From: Candidatus Eisenbacteria bacterium
Lineage (GTDB): Bacteria; Eisenbacteria; RBG-16-71-46; SZUA-252
Assembly (NCBI GenBank): GCA_005893305.1
Contig: VBOZ01000014.1
Span: 27,626 to 91,625 of the forward strand
Reading direction: 5' to 3'
Length of the DNA: 64,000 nucleotides
Shown here piece by piece: positions 26,206-34,246 of this stretch (the stretch's first letter is position 1; each line of letters starts with the position of its first letter). The position numbers and the translations under genes were made by a program. The notes below the pieces were generated by a model. The model worked only from the letters and a program-made list of their open reading frames with translations. It had not been told where the DNA came from and did not search any database.

Positions 26206-27314
26206 GGGCCGAGGCGGCGCTCGTAGATCCGGTAGACCGAGGAGCGCACGCCGCCCATGACCCGCGACATGTCGTGCACGGCCTCGTTCTCCTCGAGAAT
26301 CCAGCCGATGTCGCAGGAGGTGTAGCCGAGGCGCTTCGTGATCCCCGCCATCTCGGCGATGAGAAGCGGTCCGATCCCCTTTCGCCGCAATCCCGGCCCG
26401 AGACCGAGGGCCATGACCCGGAATTCGCGAATCCTCGGAAGGGCCCAGAGGAGCTTGAAGATCCCGAACGGGAAGAGCCGGCCTCCCACCTTCTGCAGCG
26501 CGATGTTCGCGTCGGGCACGCAGAGCGCGAAGGCGACCACCTTCCCGTCGATCTCCGCGAAGCGGATCAGCTCCGCCTTGACCACCGGCTTGAGCTGCGA
26601 CGCCATGTGGTCGATCTCATGGTCGGTCATCGGGACGAAGCCCCAGTTCTTCTCCCAGGCCGAGTTGTAGATCACCTTCACGTGCTCGAGCTCCTCGTCG
26701 AATCGGCGCATGTCGATCGGGCGGGTCGTCAGCCCCGGCTGCAAGCGCGCGCGAGAGGCGATCCGCGCGTAGGCGGGCGGCAGGGCCTGCGGCACCGGGC
26801 AGCGGAACGAGTAGAGGTCCTTCGCCTTCGCGAGGCCGGCGCCGCTGAGCCACACCGCGTATTCGGGCGGGTTGTACGGCATGAGGAGCACCGGACGGAG
26901 GTCGAAGCCTTCGATGAGGAGGCCGCACTCGTCGTTGGTGGTGAAGCTCATCGGCCCGCGGAGGACCTCGGCCCCCTTCGAGCGCGCCCACGAATCGGCC
27001 GCGGCGATCAGGGCCGCGGTCGCCTCGGGCGATGTCGCCTCGAAGAACCCGAACGTCGCCTGCTTCTCGCCCTGGAACGAGTCGTAGTTCCGGTCGACGG
27101 ACGCGGAGACCCTGCCCACGATCTTCCCACCCTCTCGAGCGAGGAAATACCCCGCCTCGGCGTGCTCGAAGTAAGGGTTCTTGCCCGGGGTCAGCCGGAC
27201 AAGCTCGTCCGAGGGGAGCGGCGCGACCCAGTACGGGTTGCCGCGATAGCGGTCGTAGGGGACTTGAATGAAGCGCCGCAGGTCGGCGGGGCTTTGAACG
27301 GGGACGACTTCCAT
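26202..27314 (-). CDS. GNAT-fold acyltransferase, candidate bacterial ceramide synthase (bCerS-like)
   Basis: The 370-residue protein has a GNAT-like core: YFLAREGGKIVGRVSASVDR near residue 60, and a late segment MALGLGPGLRRKGIGPLLIAEM that resembles the acyl-CoA pyrophosphate loop (R/QxxGxG/A). FTTNDECGLLIEGFDLRP in the middle is typical of the larger family annotated as hypothetical or GNAT. In Caulobacter the bacterial ceramide synthase is a GNAT-superfamily enzyme that N-acylates the sphingoid base. Operon position between spt and the SDR gene makes that role likely here, though the sequence alone does not prove it. Confidence 0.75.
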   Translation of the reverse strand: MEVVPVQSPADLRRFIQVPYDRYRGNPYWVAPLPSDELVRLTPGKNPYFEHAEAGYFLAREGGKIVGRVSASVDRNYDSFQGEKQATFGFFEATSPEATAALIAAADSWARSKGAEVLRGPMSFTTNDECGLLIEGFDLRPVLLMPYNPPEYAVWLSGAGLAKAKDLYSFRCPVPQALPPAYARIASRARLQPGLTTRPIDMRRFDEELEHVKVIYNSAWEKNWGFVPMTDHEIDHMASQLKPVVKAELIRFAEIDGKVVAFALCVPDANIALQKVGGRLFPFGIFKLLWALPRIREFRVMALGLGPGLRRKGIGPLLIAEMAGITKRLGYTSCDIGWILEENEAVHDMSRVMGGVRSSVYRIYERRLGP

Positions 27315-27333
27315 GCCATTCCCCGGCCCGGGG

Positions 27334-28536
27334 CTAGCCGGCCTTGGAGGCCAGCTCCAGGCCGACCTCCTGGTGCACCTCTTCGACGACCTTCAGGATG
27401 TAGTCGAGCTGCTCGTCCTTGTGGGATGCCATGTAGGACGTGCGCAGGAGATCGCGGCCCGGCGCGACCGCGGGCACGACGATCGCGTTCACGAAGACGC
27501 CGCGGTCGAGGATCTTCCTCCAGACCTGCATGGTCTTCATGCGATCCCCGATGAAGATGGGAACGATCGGCGTCTCCTTGCCCGAGCCGACCTCGAGGCC
27601 CTGCGCCCGGAAGCCGCTCCGCATCTTCACCGAGATCTGACGGAGGCGGTCGCGGAGCGCCGGCTCGGTCTCGATGATCTCGAGGGAAGCCAGCGCGGCC
27701 GCCACGCTCGCGGGGGTCACGCTCGCGCTGAAGATCATCGCCCGCGCGTGGTGGCGCAGATAATCCATCACCACCCGGGGGCCAGCGATGAACCCGCCCA
27801 CCGAGGCGAACGACTTGCTGAACGTGCCCATGACGAGATCGACCTGGTCCTCGACGCCCATCGCCTCGCACGCCCCGGCGCCGCGGGCGCCGAGCACGCC
27901 GATGCCGTGCGCGTCGTCAACCAGGAGCCGCGCGCCGTACTCCCGAGCGAGCCGCACGATGTCGGGGAGCGGCGCGAGATCGCCTTCCATGCTGTAGAGC
28001 CCGTCCACCACGACCAGCTTGCCGGTCCGGGGCGGCAGGCTGTTCAGCACGCGCTCCAGATCCCGAACGTCGTTGTGGCGGAAACGCTTCACGTCACCGT
28101 ACGAGAGCCTCGCCCCGTCCACGATGCAGGCGTGCGCATCCTTGTCGAGGATGACTACGTCGCCCTTGTCGACGAGCGCCGATATGCTGCCCAGGTTCGT
28201 CAGGTAGCCGGTCGAGTAGACGAGGGCCGCTTCCTTGCGCGTGAACTTGGCGAGCCTCTCCTCCAGCTCGACGTGGAGCTCGAGGGTGCCGTTCAGGAAT
28301 CGCGAGCCGTTGTTCGATGTGCCGAAGCGGCGGAGCGCGTCCTCGGCGGCGGCCATGACCTTGGGGTGCTTCGTCAGGCCGAGGTAGTTGTTCGATCCAG
28401 CCATGATCAGCCGCTTCCCGGCGATCGTGACCTCGGTGCCGTGGTTTTCGGATATCGGGAGAAAATAGGGGTAAACGCCGGCTTTCTGGGCCAGGTGATG
28501 CTCTTTGAATTGACCACACTTGTCGAATAGGTCCAC
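27334..28536 (-). CDS. spt: Serine palmitoyltransferase (alpha-oxoamine synthase family)
   Basis: This PLP enzyme condenses serine with a fatty acyl thioester to 3-ketosphinganine, the entry step of sphingolipid synthesis. The N terminus DLFDKCGQFKEHHLAQKAGVYPYF and EVTIAGKRLIMAGSNNYLGLT closely resemble Bacteroidetes-type Spt, not BioF or Kbl. The PLP lysine is in MGTFSKSFASVGGF, with DDAHGIGVLG and YSMEGDLAPL. The 400-residue length is normal and the start is GTG 28536. It is followed by the GNAT and SDR genes in one operon. 2-amino-3-ketobutyrate ligase is the main alternative, but context and the N terminus argue for Spt. Confidence 0.87.
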   Translation of the reverse strand: MDLFDKCGQFKEHHLAQKAGVYPYFLPISENHGTEVTIAGKRLIMAGSNNYLGLTKHPKVMAAAEDALRRFGTSNNGSRFLNGTLELHVELEERLAKFTRKEAALVYSTGYLTNLGSISALVDKGDVVILDKDAHACIVDGARLSYGDVKRFRHNDVRDLERVLNSLPPRTGKLVVVDGLYSMEGDLAPLPDIVRLAREYGARLLVDDAHGIGVLGARGAGACEAMGVEDQVDLVMGTFSKSFASVGGFIAGPRVVMDYLRHHARAMIFSASVTPASVAAALASLEIIETEPALRDRLRQISVKMRSGFRAQGLEVGSGKETPIVPIFIGDRMKTMQVWRKILDRGVFVNAIVVPAVAPGRDLLRTSYMASHKDEQLDYILKVVEEVHQEVGLELASKAG

Positions 28537-28780
28537 GCGAGCCCTGTGTCTGAGGTTACGGGATTTAGCTGCCGGCTTTGCGGCGTCGGGATTGAATTAG
28601 CGCCGTACGATACTGATTTCCCCGCCCCGAGTCAATCGGCTGAGGTATATATGACGATGGCACAAGGGGAAGGGCGGCTGCTCGGCGCCTGGCCCGAATT
28701 GCCGTTGTCTCTTGAAGTTGGCCGCCACGGGACGCCCGCCTGAAGCCGGTGCGCCCCAAGACCCACAGGGAGGGCTCCCC

Positions 28781-29767
28781 ATGCGCCGCACTGTCCGCGC
28801 GCTGTTCCTTTCAGTCCTGCTCGCTCTACCCGCGAGCGCCGAGGCGACATTCTCGATCGTGGCGCGCGATTCAGCGACCGGCGACATCGGCGTGGCGGTC
28901 CAGTCGCACTATTTCGCCGTCGGCCCGATCGTCCCGTGGGCAGAGCCCGGCATCGGCGCGGTGGCCACCCAGTCGCTGGTCGAGGTGAGCTACGGGCCCA
29001 AGGGGCTGGAGCTGATGCGGAACGGGAAGGATGCCAAGCAGGCACTCCACGACCTCCTCGAGGAGGATCCGCACCCCGAGGTGCGGCAGGTGGCGATGGT
29101 TGACGCGCGCGGCGAGGTCGCGTCGCACACCGGCGCGAAGTGCATTCCCGACGCGGGCGACACGACCGGGAACGGCTACTCGGTGCAGGCGAACCTCATG
29201 TCGACCAACCGGGTCTGGCCCGCGATGGCGCGTGCGTACGAGCGGTCGAACGGCGACCTCGCGGAGCGGCTCCTCGCGGCGCTCGAGGCCGGGCAGCTCG
29301 CGGGCGGGGACATCCGCGGCCAGCAGTCCGCCGCGATCGTCATCGTGAAGGGAAAGCGCTCGAACAAGCCCTGGGCCGATCGGATCATGGACCTTCGCGT
29401 CGAGGACAGCCCCAAGCCGATCGCCGAGCTCAGGCGCTTGGTCACGCTCTGGCGCGCCTACCGAAACGTCGATGATGGAGACGCGCTCGTCACGGACGGG
29501 AAGGTCGAGGACGCGATGAAGGCGTACTCCGAAGCGGCCCGCCTGGCGCCGGGGAACGACGAGATCCTGTTCTGGCAGGCGGTGACCCTCTGGAAGCTTG
29601 GCCGCGAGAAGGACGCGACCCCCATCTTTCGCAAGGTATTCGCGCGCGGGGGCCGCCGGTGGGTGGAGCTGGTTCCGCGGCTCGTTCCAGCCGGCCTTCT
29701 CGAGGACGACCCCGCGTCGCTCCGCCGCATCCAGGCGCTGGCGGCCCGGGCGAAACGGGCCCGGTAA
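28781..29767 (+). CDS. Secreted DUF1028 protein with TPR-like C terminus
   Basis: The 328-residue protein has a signal peptide (VRALFLSVLLALPASAEA) and then the DUF1028 domain, an Ntn-hydrolase-like fold: TFSIVARDSATGDIGVAVQSHYF, GIGAVATQSLVEVSYGPKGL, and GDIRGQQSAAIVIV. The last 90 residues contain a TPR-like pair (KVEDAMKAYSEAARLAPGND; FWQAVTLWKLGREKDA). The catalytic activity of DUF1028 is not established. ATG 28781 follows GGAGGG and excludes an unlikely leader in the longer frame. Bases 28537-28780 upstream hold no convincing gene. Confidence 0.85.
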   Translation: MRRTVRALFLSVLLALPASAEATFSIVARDSATGDIGVAVQSHYFAVGPIVPWAEPGIGAVATQSLVEVSYGPKGLELMRNGKDAKQALHDLLEEDPHPEVRQVAMVDARGEVASHTGAKCIPDAGDTTGNGYSVQANLMSTNRVWPAMARAYERSNGDLAERLLAALEAGQLAGGDIRGQQSAAIVIVKGKRSNKPWADRIMDLRVEDSPKPIAELRRLVTLWRAYRNVDDGDALVTDGKVEDAMKAYSEAARLAPGNDEILFWQAVTLWKLGREKDATPIFRKVFARGGRRWVELVPRLVPAGLLEDDPASLRRIQALAARAKRAR

Positions 29768-29890
29768 AGGGAGCGGTGCCGCAGGCGTTTCGTTGCATCA
29801 AATTGATAGAAGTCCCAGAATGGGGTCGGCCCGGGAGGATTTGAGTTCCCCGCCGACCTCGTCGCGATCGTCACTCATCGGAGGAGTTCC

Positions 29891-31069
29891 ATGTCGGAGC
29901 GCACCGCGCCGCCCCTTAGCACGCCCAGCCAGCCCAAGATCCCCTACGTGCCGGGGCTCGAGGGCGTCCCCGCCGCGAAGTCGAGCATCTGCTGGATCGA
30001 CGGCGACCAGGGAATCCTCGAGTACCGCGGCTATGCTATCGAGACGCTCGCCGAGAAGAGCACGTTCGAGGAAACCTCGCACATGCTCCTCTGGGGGAAG
30101 CTCCCGCCGCGCGGCGATCTGGAGAAATTCGGACGCGATCTCGCCTCGAATCGGGACGTTCGGTTCCGGTTGATCGATCTGCTCAAGTGCCTCCCCGATA
30201 CCGGCCACCCGATGGAGGCGCTCCAGGCTTCGATCGCGGCTCTCGGGATGTTCTATCCCGACCGGGACGTGAACAAGCCGGAGGATCGGTACAACTCCGC
30301 GGTGCGGATCATCGCGAAGGCGCCGACGTTGGTCGCCGCGTTTCATCGCTTGAGCCACGGCAAGGACTACATTCCACCCAAGGAAGAGCACTCGCACGCG
30401 GCCAACTTCCTCTACATGCTCACGGGCGAGGATCCCGATCCGGAGATCGCGCGCGTGATGGACATCTGCTTCATCCTGCACGCGGAGCACTCCATGAACG
30501 CGTCGACCTTTGCCGGAAGGGTGACGGCCTCGACCCTGGCCGATCCCTACACGGTGGTCTCCTCGGCCATCGGCGCCTTGACCGGCCCGCTCCATGGCGG
30601 CGCGAACGAGCAGGTGATCCACATGCTCCAGGGAATCGGCGACCCCGAGAAGGCGCGGCCCTACATCGAGGACCTGATCGCCAAGAAGCAGAAGATCATG
30701 GGCATCGGGCACCGGATCTACCGCGTGAAGGACCCGCGCGCGCTGGTGCTCCAGAAGCTCGCCGCGCAGACCATCGCGATCCGGGGCGCCGATCCGCTGC
30801 TCGAGGTGGCCCAGGAAGTGGAGAAGGTCGTGGCCGAGCATCTGGGACCGAAGCGGATCTACCCGAACGTCGACTTCTACTCCGGCGTGGTCTACACCGC
30901 CATGGGACTCCCCGCCGCGCTCTTCACGCCGATCTTCGCGATCGCGCGGATCACCGGCTGGCTGGCCCACTGGATCGAGCAGATCCAGGACAACCGGATC
31001 TACCGGCCGGATCAGATCTACACGGGCTCCCACAACGAGCCCTACATGCCGCTGGAGGAGCGGGTCTAA
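29891..31069 (+). CDS. gltA: Citrate synthase
   Basis: The enzyme condenses oxaloacetate and acetyl-CoA at the entry of the TCA cycle. The 392-residue protein is of the short type. SSICWIDGDQGILEYRGYAIE is near the N terminus. The catalytic and oxaloacetate-binding motifs are HAEHSMNASTFAGRV, GPLHGGANEQVI, GIGHRIYRVKDPRA and PNVDFYSGVVYTAMG. A GGAGGAG site at 29878-29884 sets the ATG. 2-methylcitrate synthases share most motifs, but no propionate genes are nearby, while succinate dehydrogenase genes lie in the same window. Confidence 0.93.
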   Translation: MSERTAPPLSTPSQPKIPYVPGLEGVPAAKSSICWIDGDQGILEYRGYAIETLAEKSTFEETSHMLLWGKLPPRGDLEKFGRDLASNRDVRFRLIDLLKCLPDTGHPMEALQASIAALGMFYPDRDVNKPEDRYNSAVRIIAKAPTLVAAFHRLSHGKDYIPPKEEHSHAANFLYMLTGEDPDPEIARVMDICFILHAEHSMNASTFAGRVTASTLADPYTVVSSAIGALTGPLHGGANEQVIHMLQGIGDPEKARPYIEDLIAKKQKIMGIGHRIYRVKDPRALVLQKLAAQTIAIRGADPLLEVAQEVEKVVAEHLGPKRIYPNVDFYSGVVYTAMGLPAALFTPIFAIARITGWLAHWIEQIQDNRIYRPDQIYTGSHNEPYMPLEERV

Positions 31070-31089
31070 GGCGATCCGGGTCCGCCCTC

Positions 31090-31872
31090 GTGTGCACCGT
31101 GATCGTCGGGCTCCAGATTCTAGGGCCCGGAACGCTTCTCCTGGGCGCCAACCGCGACGAATCCCCCGACCGCCCGACAGCGGGCCCGGGAGTCCTCGTC
31201 GAGCGACCGCGCGTCGTCGGCGGGCGCGACCTCGTCTCGGCCGGGACGTGGCTCGCGGTGCGCGAGGGCCGATTCATCTCGGCCTTGATGAATCGTCGCC
31301 CGATCCCCGGGGACAAGCGCGATCCCGCGACGCTCCGCTCTCGCGGGCTCCTTTGCCTGGACGCTGCCGCCCAGGGCCCTCCGCTCGACGCGCCATCGGC
31401 GATCGACCCCGGCACGGGGGAACCACACCCACCCCGCCTCGATTTCGCGCTCCGGCTCCTTGGCGCCGGCGCCTACGCCCATTGCACGCTCGTGGGCGTG
31501 GGGCTCGACTCCGGATGGGCAATCCGCGGGGGCCACGGCGGTAGCCCCGAGGTCACCCCGATCACTACGGGGTGGCACGTGATCACGCATCAGGAGCTGG
31601 ATGATCCGGACGAGCCCCGGACCAAGTGGCTCCTCGAGCGACTCGAGGGGGCAAAGCCGGCGGGCGTCGACGAGGCCTTCGCGCTCTTGGGGAGCCTCCT
31701 GCGCCGGCACGGCGAGGAGGGTGAACCGCCTGTCTGCATTCACCGGGAGCGCTTCCCCACCGTATCGAGCAGCCTGCTCGCGCTCGGTGCTTTGGGTAGG
31801 CCCCGCTATCTCCACTCCCCCGGCCCACCCTGCGTCACGCCGTACGAGGACCACTCGTCGCTCTTGGCGTAG
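31090..31872 (+). CDS. NRDE/TANGO2-family protein (Ntn-hydrolase-like)
   Basis: The 260-residue protein begins with GTG (translated Met) then Cys-Thr-Val, the conserved MCT start with a potential N-terminal nucleophile after Met removal. The family name motif Asn-Arg-Asp-Glu occurs in LLGANRDESPDRPT, followed by VGGRDLVSAGTWLAV and FISALMNRR. TANGO2 proteins are linked to heme mobilisation or lipid handling in eukaryotes; the bacterial role is unknown. The start 31090 is chosen because it gives Cys at position 2; the longer frame overlaps gltA and is spurious. Confidence 0.85.
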   Translation: MCTVIVGLQILGPGTLLLGANRDESPDRPTAGPGVLVERPRVVGGRDLVSAGTWLAVREGRFISALMNRRPIPGDKRDPATLRSRGLLCLDAAAQGPPLDAPSAIDPGTGEPHPPRLDFALRLLGAGAYAHCTLVGVGLDSGWAIRGGHGGSPEVTPITTGWHVITHQELDDPDEPRTKWLLERLEGAKPAGVDEAFALLGSLLRRHGEEGEPPVCIHRERFPTVSSSLLALGALGRPRYLHSPGPPCVTPYEDHSSLLA

Positions 31873-31880
31873 GCAGTATG

Positions 31881-32082
31881 CCAGGGACATCCGCGCAGGG
31901 ATCAACCGAAGGGCGCCTGCGCAGCGAGCGGAAAATGGGAGCGGGGCGATAATGCCCGGTGGCCGAACTATGCGGGGCGGCCCGAACGCGCAGCGGCTCA
32001 ACTCGCGCCCGGGCATTTCGTCCCCGATCCCCCGCGAGCAAGCAAAGCGCCCGTAGGTTGATCCCTGCGCGGATATCCCTGG
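31881..32082. repeat. 202-bp imperfect palindrome in a convergent intergenic gap
   Basis: The outer arms 31881-31916 and 32047-32082 are inverted copies, identical at 33 of 36 positions by direct comparison. Weaker pairing continues inward: ATAATGCCCGG at 31949-31959 corresponds to AAATGCCCGG read on the other strand near 32010. The element fills almost the whole gap between the NRDE gene and the regulator gene, which converge here. It could be a small inverted-repeat element (MITE-like) or a large bidirectional hairpin at the transcript ends. Open frames crossing it look non-coding. Confidence 0.75.
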
Positions 32083-32086
32083 GAGG

Positions 32087-32779
32087 CTACTTACGTCTGG
32101 CGCGGCGCGCGGGCCCCGATGCGGTGACGAGGACGAGGTCGGCGAGGTCGGGGTCGATCGCGCAGCGCCGGTTCCCCACCTTGAGCGTGATGGGCCCGCG
32201 AAAGGGGGCGCGCTCGAGCACCAAGACGCGCGCTCCCGGCAGGAGCCCCAGGGAGACCATGTAGCGGAGCTTGTCGGCGTGCCGGTCGCTGACACGGGCC
32301 ACGGTGCCGTCGTCGCCGGGCTTGAGCTTGGAGAGGGGGACTCCCTTCAGGCGCTCCATCGCCCCCGCCTTCGTGGGAATGGGATCGCCGTGCGGGTCGC
32401 GCTTGGGATCGCCCAGCGCCCGGGCGAGGAGATCCTCCATGTCGTCGCTCAGGACATGCTCGAGCCGCTCCGCCTCCTTGTCCACCCGCTCCAGGGGCAC
32501 GCCGAGCCTGGTGTAGAGGTAGAGCTCCCAAAGTCGATGGTGCCGGACGATCTCGAGCGCGATCTTCCGGCCCCTCGCCGTCAGGGTGACTCCGCCGTAG
32601 CGGGTGTAGTGGAGAAGCCGCATCCCCTTGAGCTTCTGCACCATACCGGTGACCGAGGGAGCCGAGATCCCGAGGTGGATCGCGATGTCCCCCACCGGGA
32701 CCTTCCCGCCCCCACCCTGGTGGCTCAGCTTCCAGATCGCCTTCAGGTAGTCTTCGACGGCGTGCGTAATGCTCGGCAT
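32087..32779 (-). CDS. DtxR/MntR-family metal-dependent repressor
   Basis: The 230-residue regulator has an N-terminal winged helix (VEDYLKAIWKLSHQ; IAIHLGISAPSVTGMVQKL; YGGVTLTARGRKIAL) and the metal-binding dimerisation domain (VRHHRLWELYLYTRLGV; EAERLEHVLSDDMEDLL; GDPKRDPHGDPIP). A C-terminal FeoA/SH3-like domain (ARVSDRHADKLRYMVSLGLLPG) completes it, the full three-domain IdeR/DtxR form. It senses Fe(II) or Mn(II). It is divergent from the cupredoxin-oxidase-ZIP operon, whose promoter contains a matching palindromic operator, so it almost certainly controls that operon. ATG 32779 is preceded by GGAGGG. Confidence 0.9.
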   Translation of the reverse strand: MPSITHAVEDYLKAIWKLSHQGGGGKVPVGDIAIHLGISAPSVTGMVQKLKGMRLLHYTRYGGVTLTARGRKIALEIVRHHRLWELYLYTRLGVPLERVDKEAERLEHVLSDDMEDLLARALGDPKRDPHGDPIPTKAGAMERLKGVPLSKLKPGDDGTVARVSDRHADKLRYMVSLGLLPGARVLVLERAPFRGPITLKVGNRRCAIDPDLADLVLVTASGPARRARRK

Positions 32780-32811
32780 GGGCCCTCCGTCGAATGAGGG
32801 TACAATCGAAC

Positions 32812-32840
32812 TTGACAGTTAGGCTAGCCTAAAGGAGAAT
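32812..32840 (+). promoter_or_regulatory. Promoter of the metal-uptake operon with DtxR-type operator inside the spacer
   Basis: TTGACA (32812-32817) and GAGAAT (32835-32840) are separated by 17 bases. The spacer contains the perfect 14-base palindrome TTAGGCTAGCCTAA (32819-32832), close to the DtxR/IdeR iron-box consensus TTAGGTTAGCCTAACCTAA. Binding of metal-loaded repressor here would block RNA polymerase. The -10 match is weak, so the operator is more certain than the promoter hexamers. Confidence 0.8.
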
Positions 32841-32880
32841 GATGGGGATGCCGATAATTCGGCGGAAGGAGACCCCAGTG

Positions 32881-33261
32881 ATGAAACGCATCGCCTTAAC
32901 GCTCGTTCTCGTGCTGGCGCTGGTCGGCGCGGCCCTCGCGTTTGTGGGTCGCGACAAGGAGAAGAACCTCCCCCCGACCCGGACCGTCGTCATGAGCATG
33001 AAGGATTACACGTTCAACGACCAGAACCCGACCCTCGCCTTCAAACCCGGGGAGCGCGTCCGCTTCATCATCACGAACGACGAGCCGACCCCCGTGAAGC
33101 ACAACTTCCGGATCGTGGGCATGGACGTCCCGTGCGAGCGGGAGCTATCGCCCGGCGAGAGCCGCGAGGTCATCGTGACGATTCCGCCCTCGGGGGAATT
33201 CGCCTACACCTGCTGCACCCATCCCGGCATGGGCGGGAAGCTCGTGGTCGCAGGCCGCTAG
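32881..33261 (+). CDS. Exported cupredoxin-like copper protein
   Basis: The protein of about 126 residues has a signal sequence (IALTLVLVLALVGAALAF) and a single cupredoxin domain. Probable type-1 copper ligands are His in PVKHNFRI, then Cys, His and Met in YTCCTHPGMGGK. MKDYTFNDQNPTLAFKPGERVRF is the usual N-terminal strand pair. The ATG at 32881 follows GGAAGGAG; an ATG at 32839 is possible but would add a leader before the signal. It is the first gene of the operator-controlled unit and probably passes electrons to or from the oxidase encoded 10 bases downstream. Confidence 0.85.
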   Translation: MKRIALTLVLVLALVGAALAFVGRDKEKNLPPTRTVVMSMKDYTFNDQNPTLAFKPGERVRFIITNDEPTPVKHNFRIVGMDVPCERELSPGESREVIVTIPPSGEFAYTCCTHPGMGGKLVVAGR

Positions 33262-33271
33262 GCCGCGCGCC

Positions 33272-34246
33272 ATGCCGTCTCGCCGCCTTCTGGGCGCGGG
33301 CCTCCTGGCGGCCGTCGCGTTGGCCGCGCTCTTGATCGGCCCGGCGCACCTGACCGCGCAGCGCCCCCCGAGCACGCCGCCCGCTCCCGAGATCGGTCCC
33401 CTCGCGCGCGCCGCGCGCGACCACGCCGTGCGGACCCTCACCGAATTCGACTACGGCAAGGCAACCCCCCTTCGAGACGGGACCTCGCTGCGCGAGTACT
33501 GGATCGAGGCGAAGCACGTCGAGGTGGAGGTGGCGCCCGGCGTGCGCTTCCCCGCCTGGACCTTCAACGGCGCGGTCCCCGGCCCCACGATCCGCTGCAC
33601 CGAGGGCGACTCGATCCGCATCCACTTCACGAACCACGGGACGATGCCGCACTCCATGCACTTCCACGGCATCCATCGCGCCGGCATGGACGGCGTCTTC
33701 GAGCAGGTTGTCCCGGGCCAAACCTTCATCTACGAGTTTCGCGCCGAGCCGTTCGGCCTTCACCTCTACCACTGCCACACGATGCCGGTGAAGATGCACA
33801 TCTCCCGCGGGCTCTTCGGGGTTTTCCTGGTGGATCCGAAGCAGCCGCGCCCCAAGGCGCGCGAGATGGTCATGGTGATGAACGGCTTCGACACCGACCT
33901 GAACGGGGAAGACAACGAGTTCTACACGGTGAACGGCTACGCGAACGTCTTCTTCCGCGATTACCCGATTCCGGTGAAGGCGGGCGAGCTGCAGCGGGTC
34001 TACCTCGTCAACATGACCGAGCTCGATCTGGTGAACTCCATGCACACGCACGCGACCTTCTTCCACGTCTATCCGACCGGAACGTCGCTCACGCCCAGCC
34101 TCTACACCGACACGATCACGCTGGGCCAGGGAGAGCGCGCGATCCTCGAATTCAGCTACGCCTACCCGGGCCGATACCTCTTCCACGCCCACCAGAACGA
34201 GTTCGCCGAGCTCGGCTGGCTGGGCCAGTTCGACGTGAAACCGTGA
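33272..34246 (+). CDS. Two-domain multicopper oxidase
   Basis: The exported 324-residue protein has two cupredoxin domains. Domain 1 has HSMHFHGIH and LYHCHTMPVKMHISRGLFG, giving trinuclear-site His plus a type-1 Cys-His-Met site. Domain 2 has MHTHATFFHVYP and RYLFHAHQNEFAELGW, with His ligands but no type-1 Cys. This is the two-domain plan with blue copper in domain 1, shared by small laccase-like oxidases and NirK-type nitrite reductases. Location between a cupredoxin and a ZIP permease under a DtxR-type operator suggests a ferroxidase or Mn oxidase role instead of denitrification; that is inference. Confidence 0.85.
   Translation: MPSRRLLGAGLLAAVALAALLIGPAHLTAQRPPSTPPAPEIGPLARAARDHAVRTLTEFDYGKATPLRDGTSLREYWIEAKHVEVEVAPGVRFPAWTFNGAVPGPTIRCTEGDSIRIHFTNHGTMPHSMHFHGIHRAGMDGVFEQVVPGQTFIYEFRAEPFGLHLYHCHTMPVKMHISRGLFGVFLVDPKQPRPKAREMVMVMNGFDTDLNGEDNEFYTVNGYANVFFRDYPIPVKAGELQRVYLVNMTELDLVNSMHTHATFFHVYPTGTSLTPSLYTDTITLGQGERAILEFSYAYPGRYLFHAHQNEFAELGWLGQFDVKP

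Noticed and set aside
28546..28743. A 65-codon plus-strand frame upstream of the DUF1028 gene
   Set aside because: It lacks a ribosome binding site and recognisable features; the region more likely holds the promoters of spt and the DUF1028 gene.
31120..32295. A 391-codon minus-strand frame crossing the palindrome and the NRDE gene
   Set aside because: It is antisense to the well-supported NRDE protein and is low-complexity Arg/Ala/Gly sequence; such open antisense frames are common in high-GC DNA.
33272..34246. Copper nitrite reductase (NirK) as the identity of the two-domain oxidase
   Set aside because: The domain plan is shared, but there are no denitrification genes nearby, and it is under a DtxR-type operator next to a metal importer. 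Not fully excluded.
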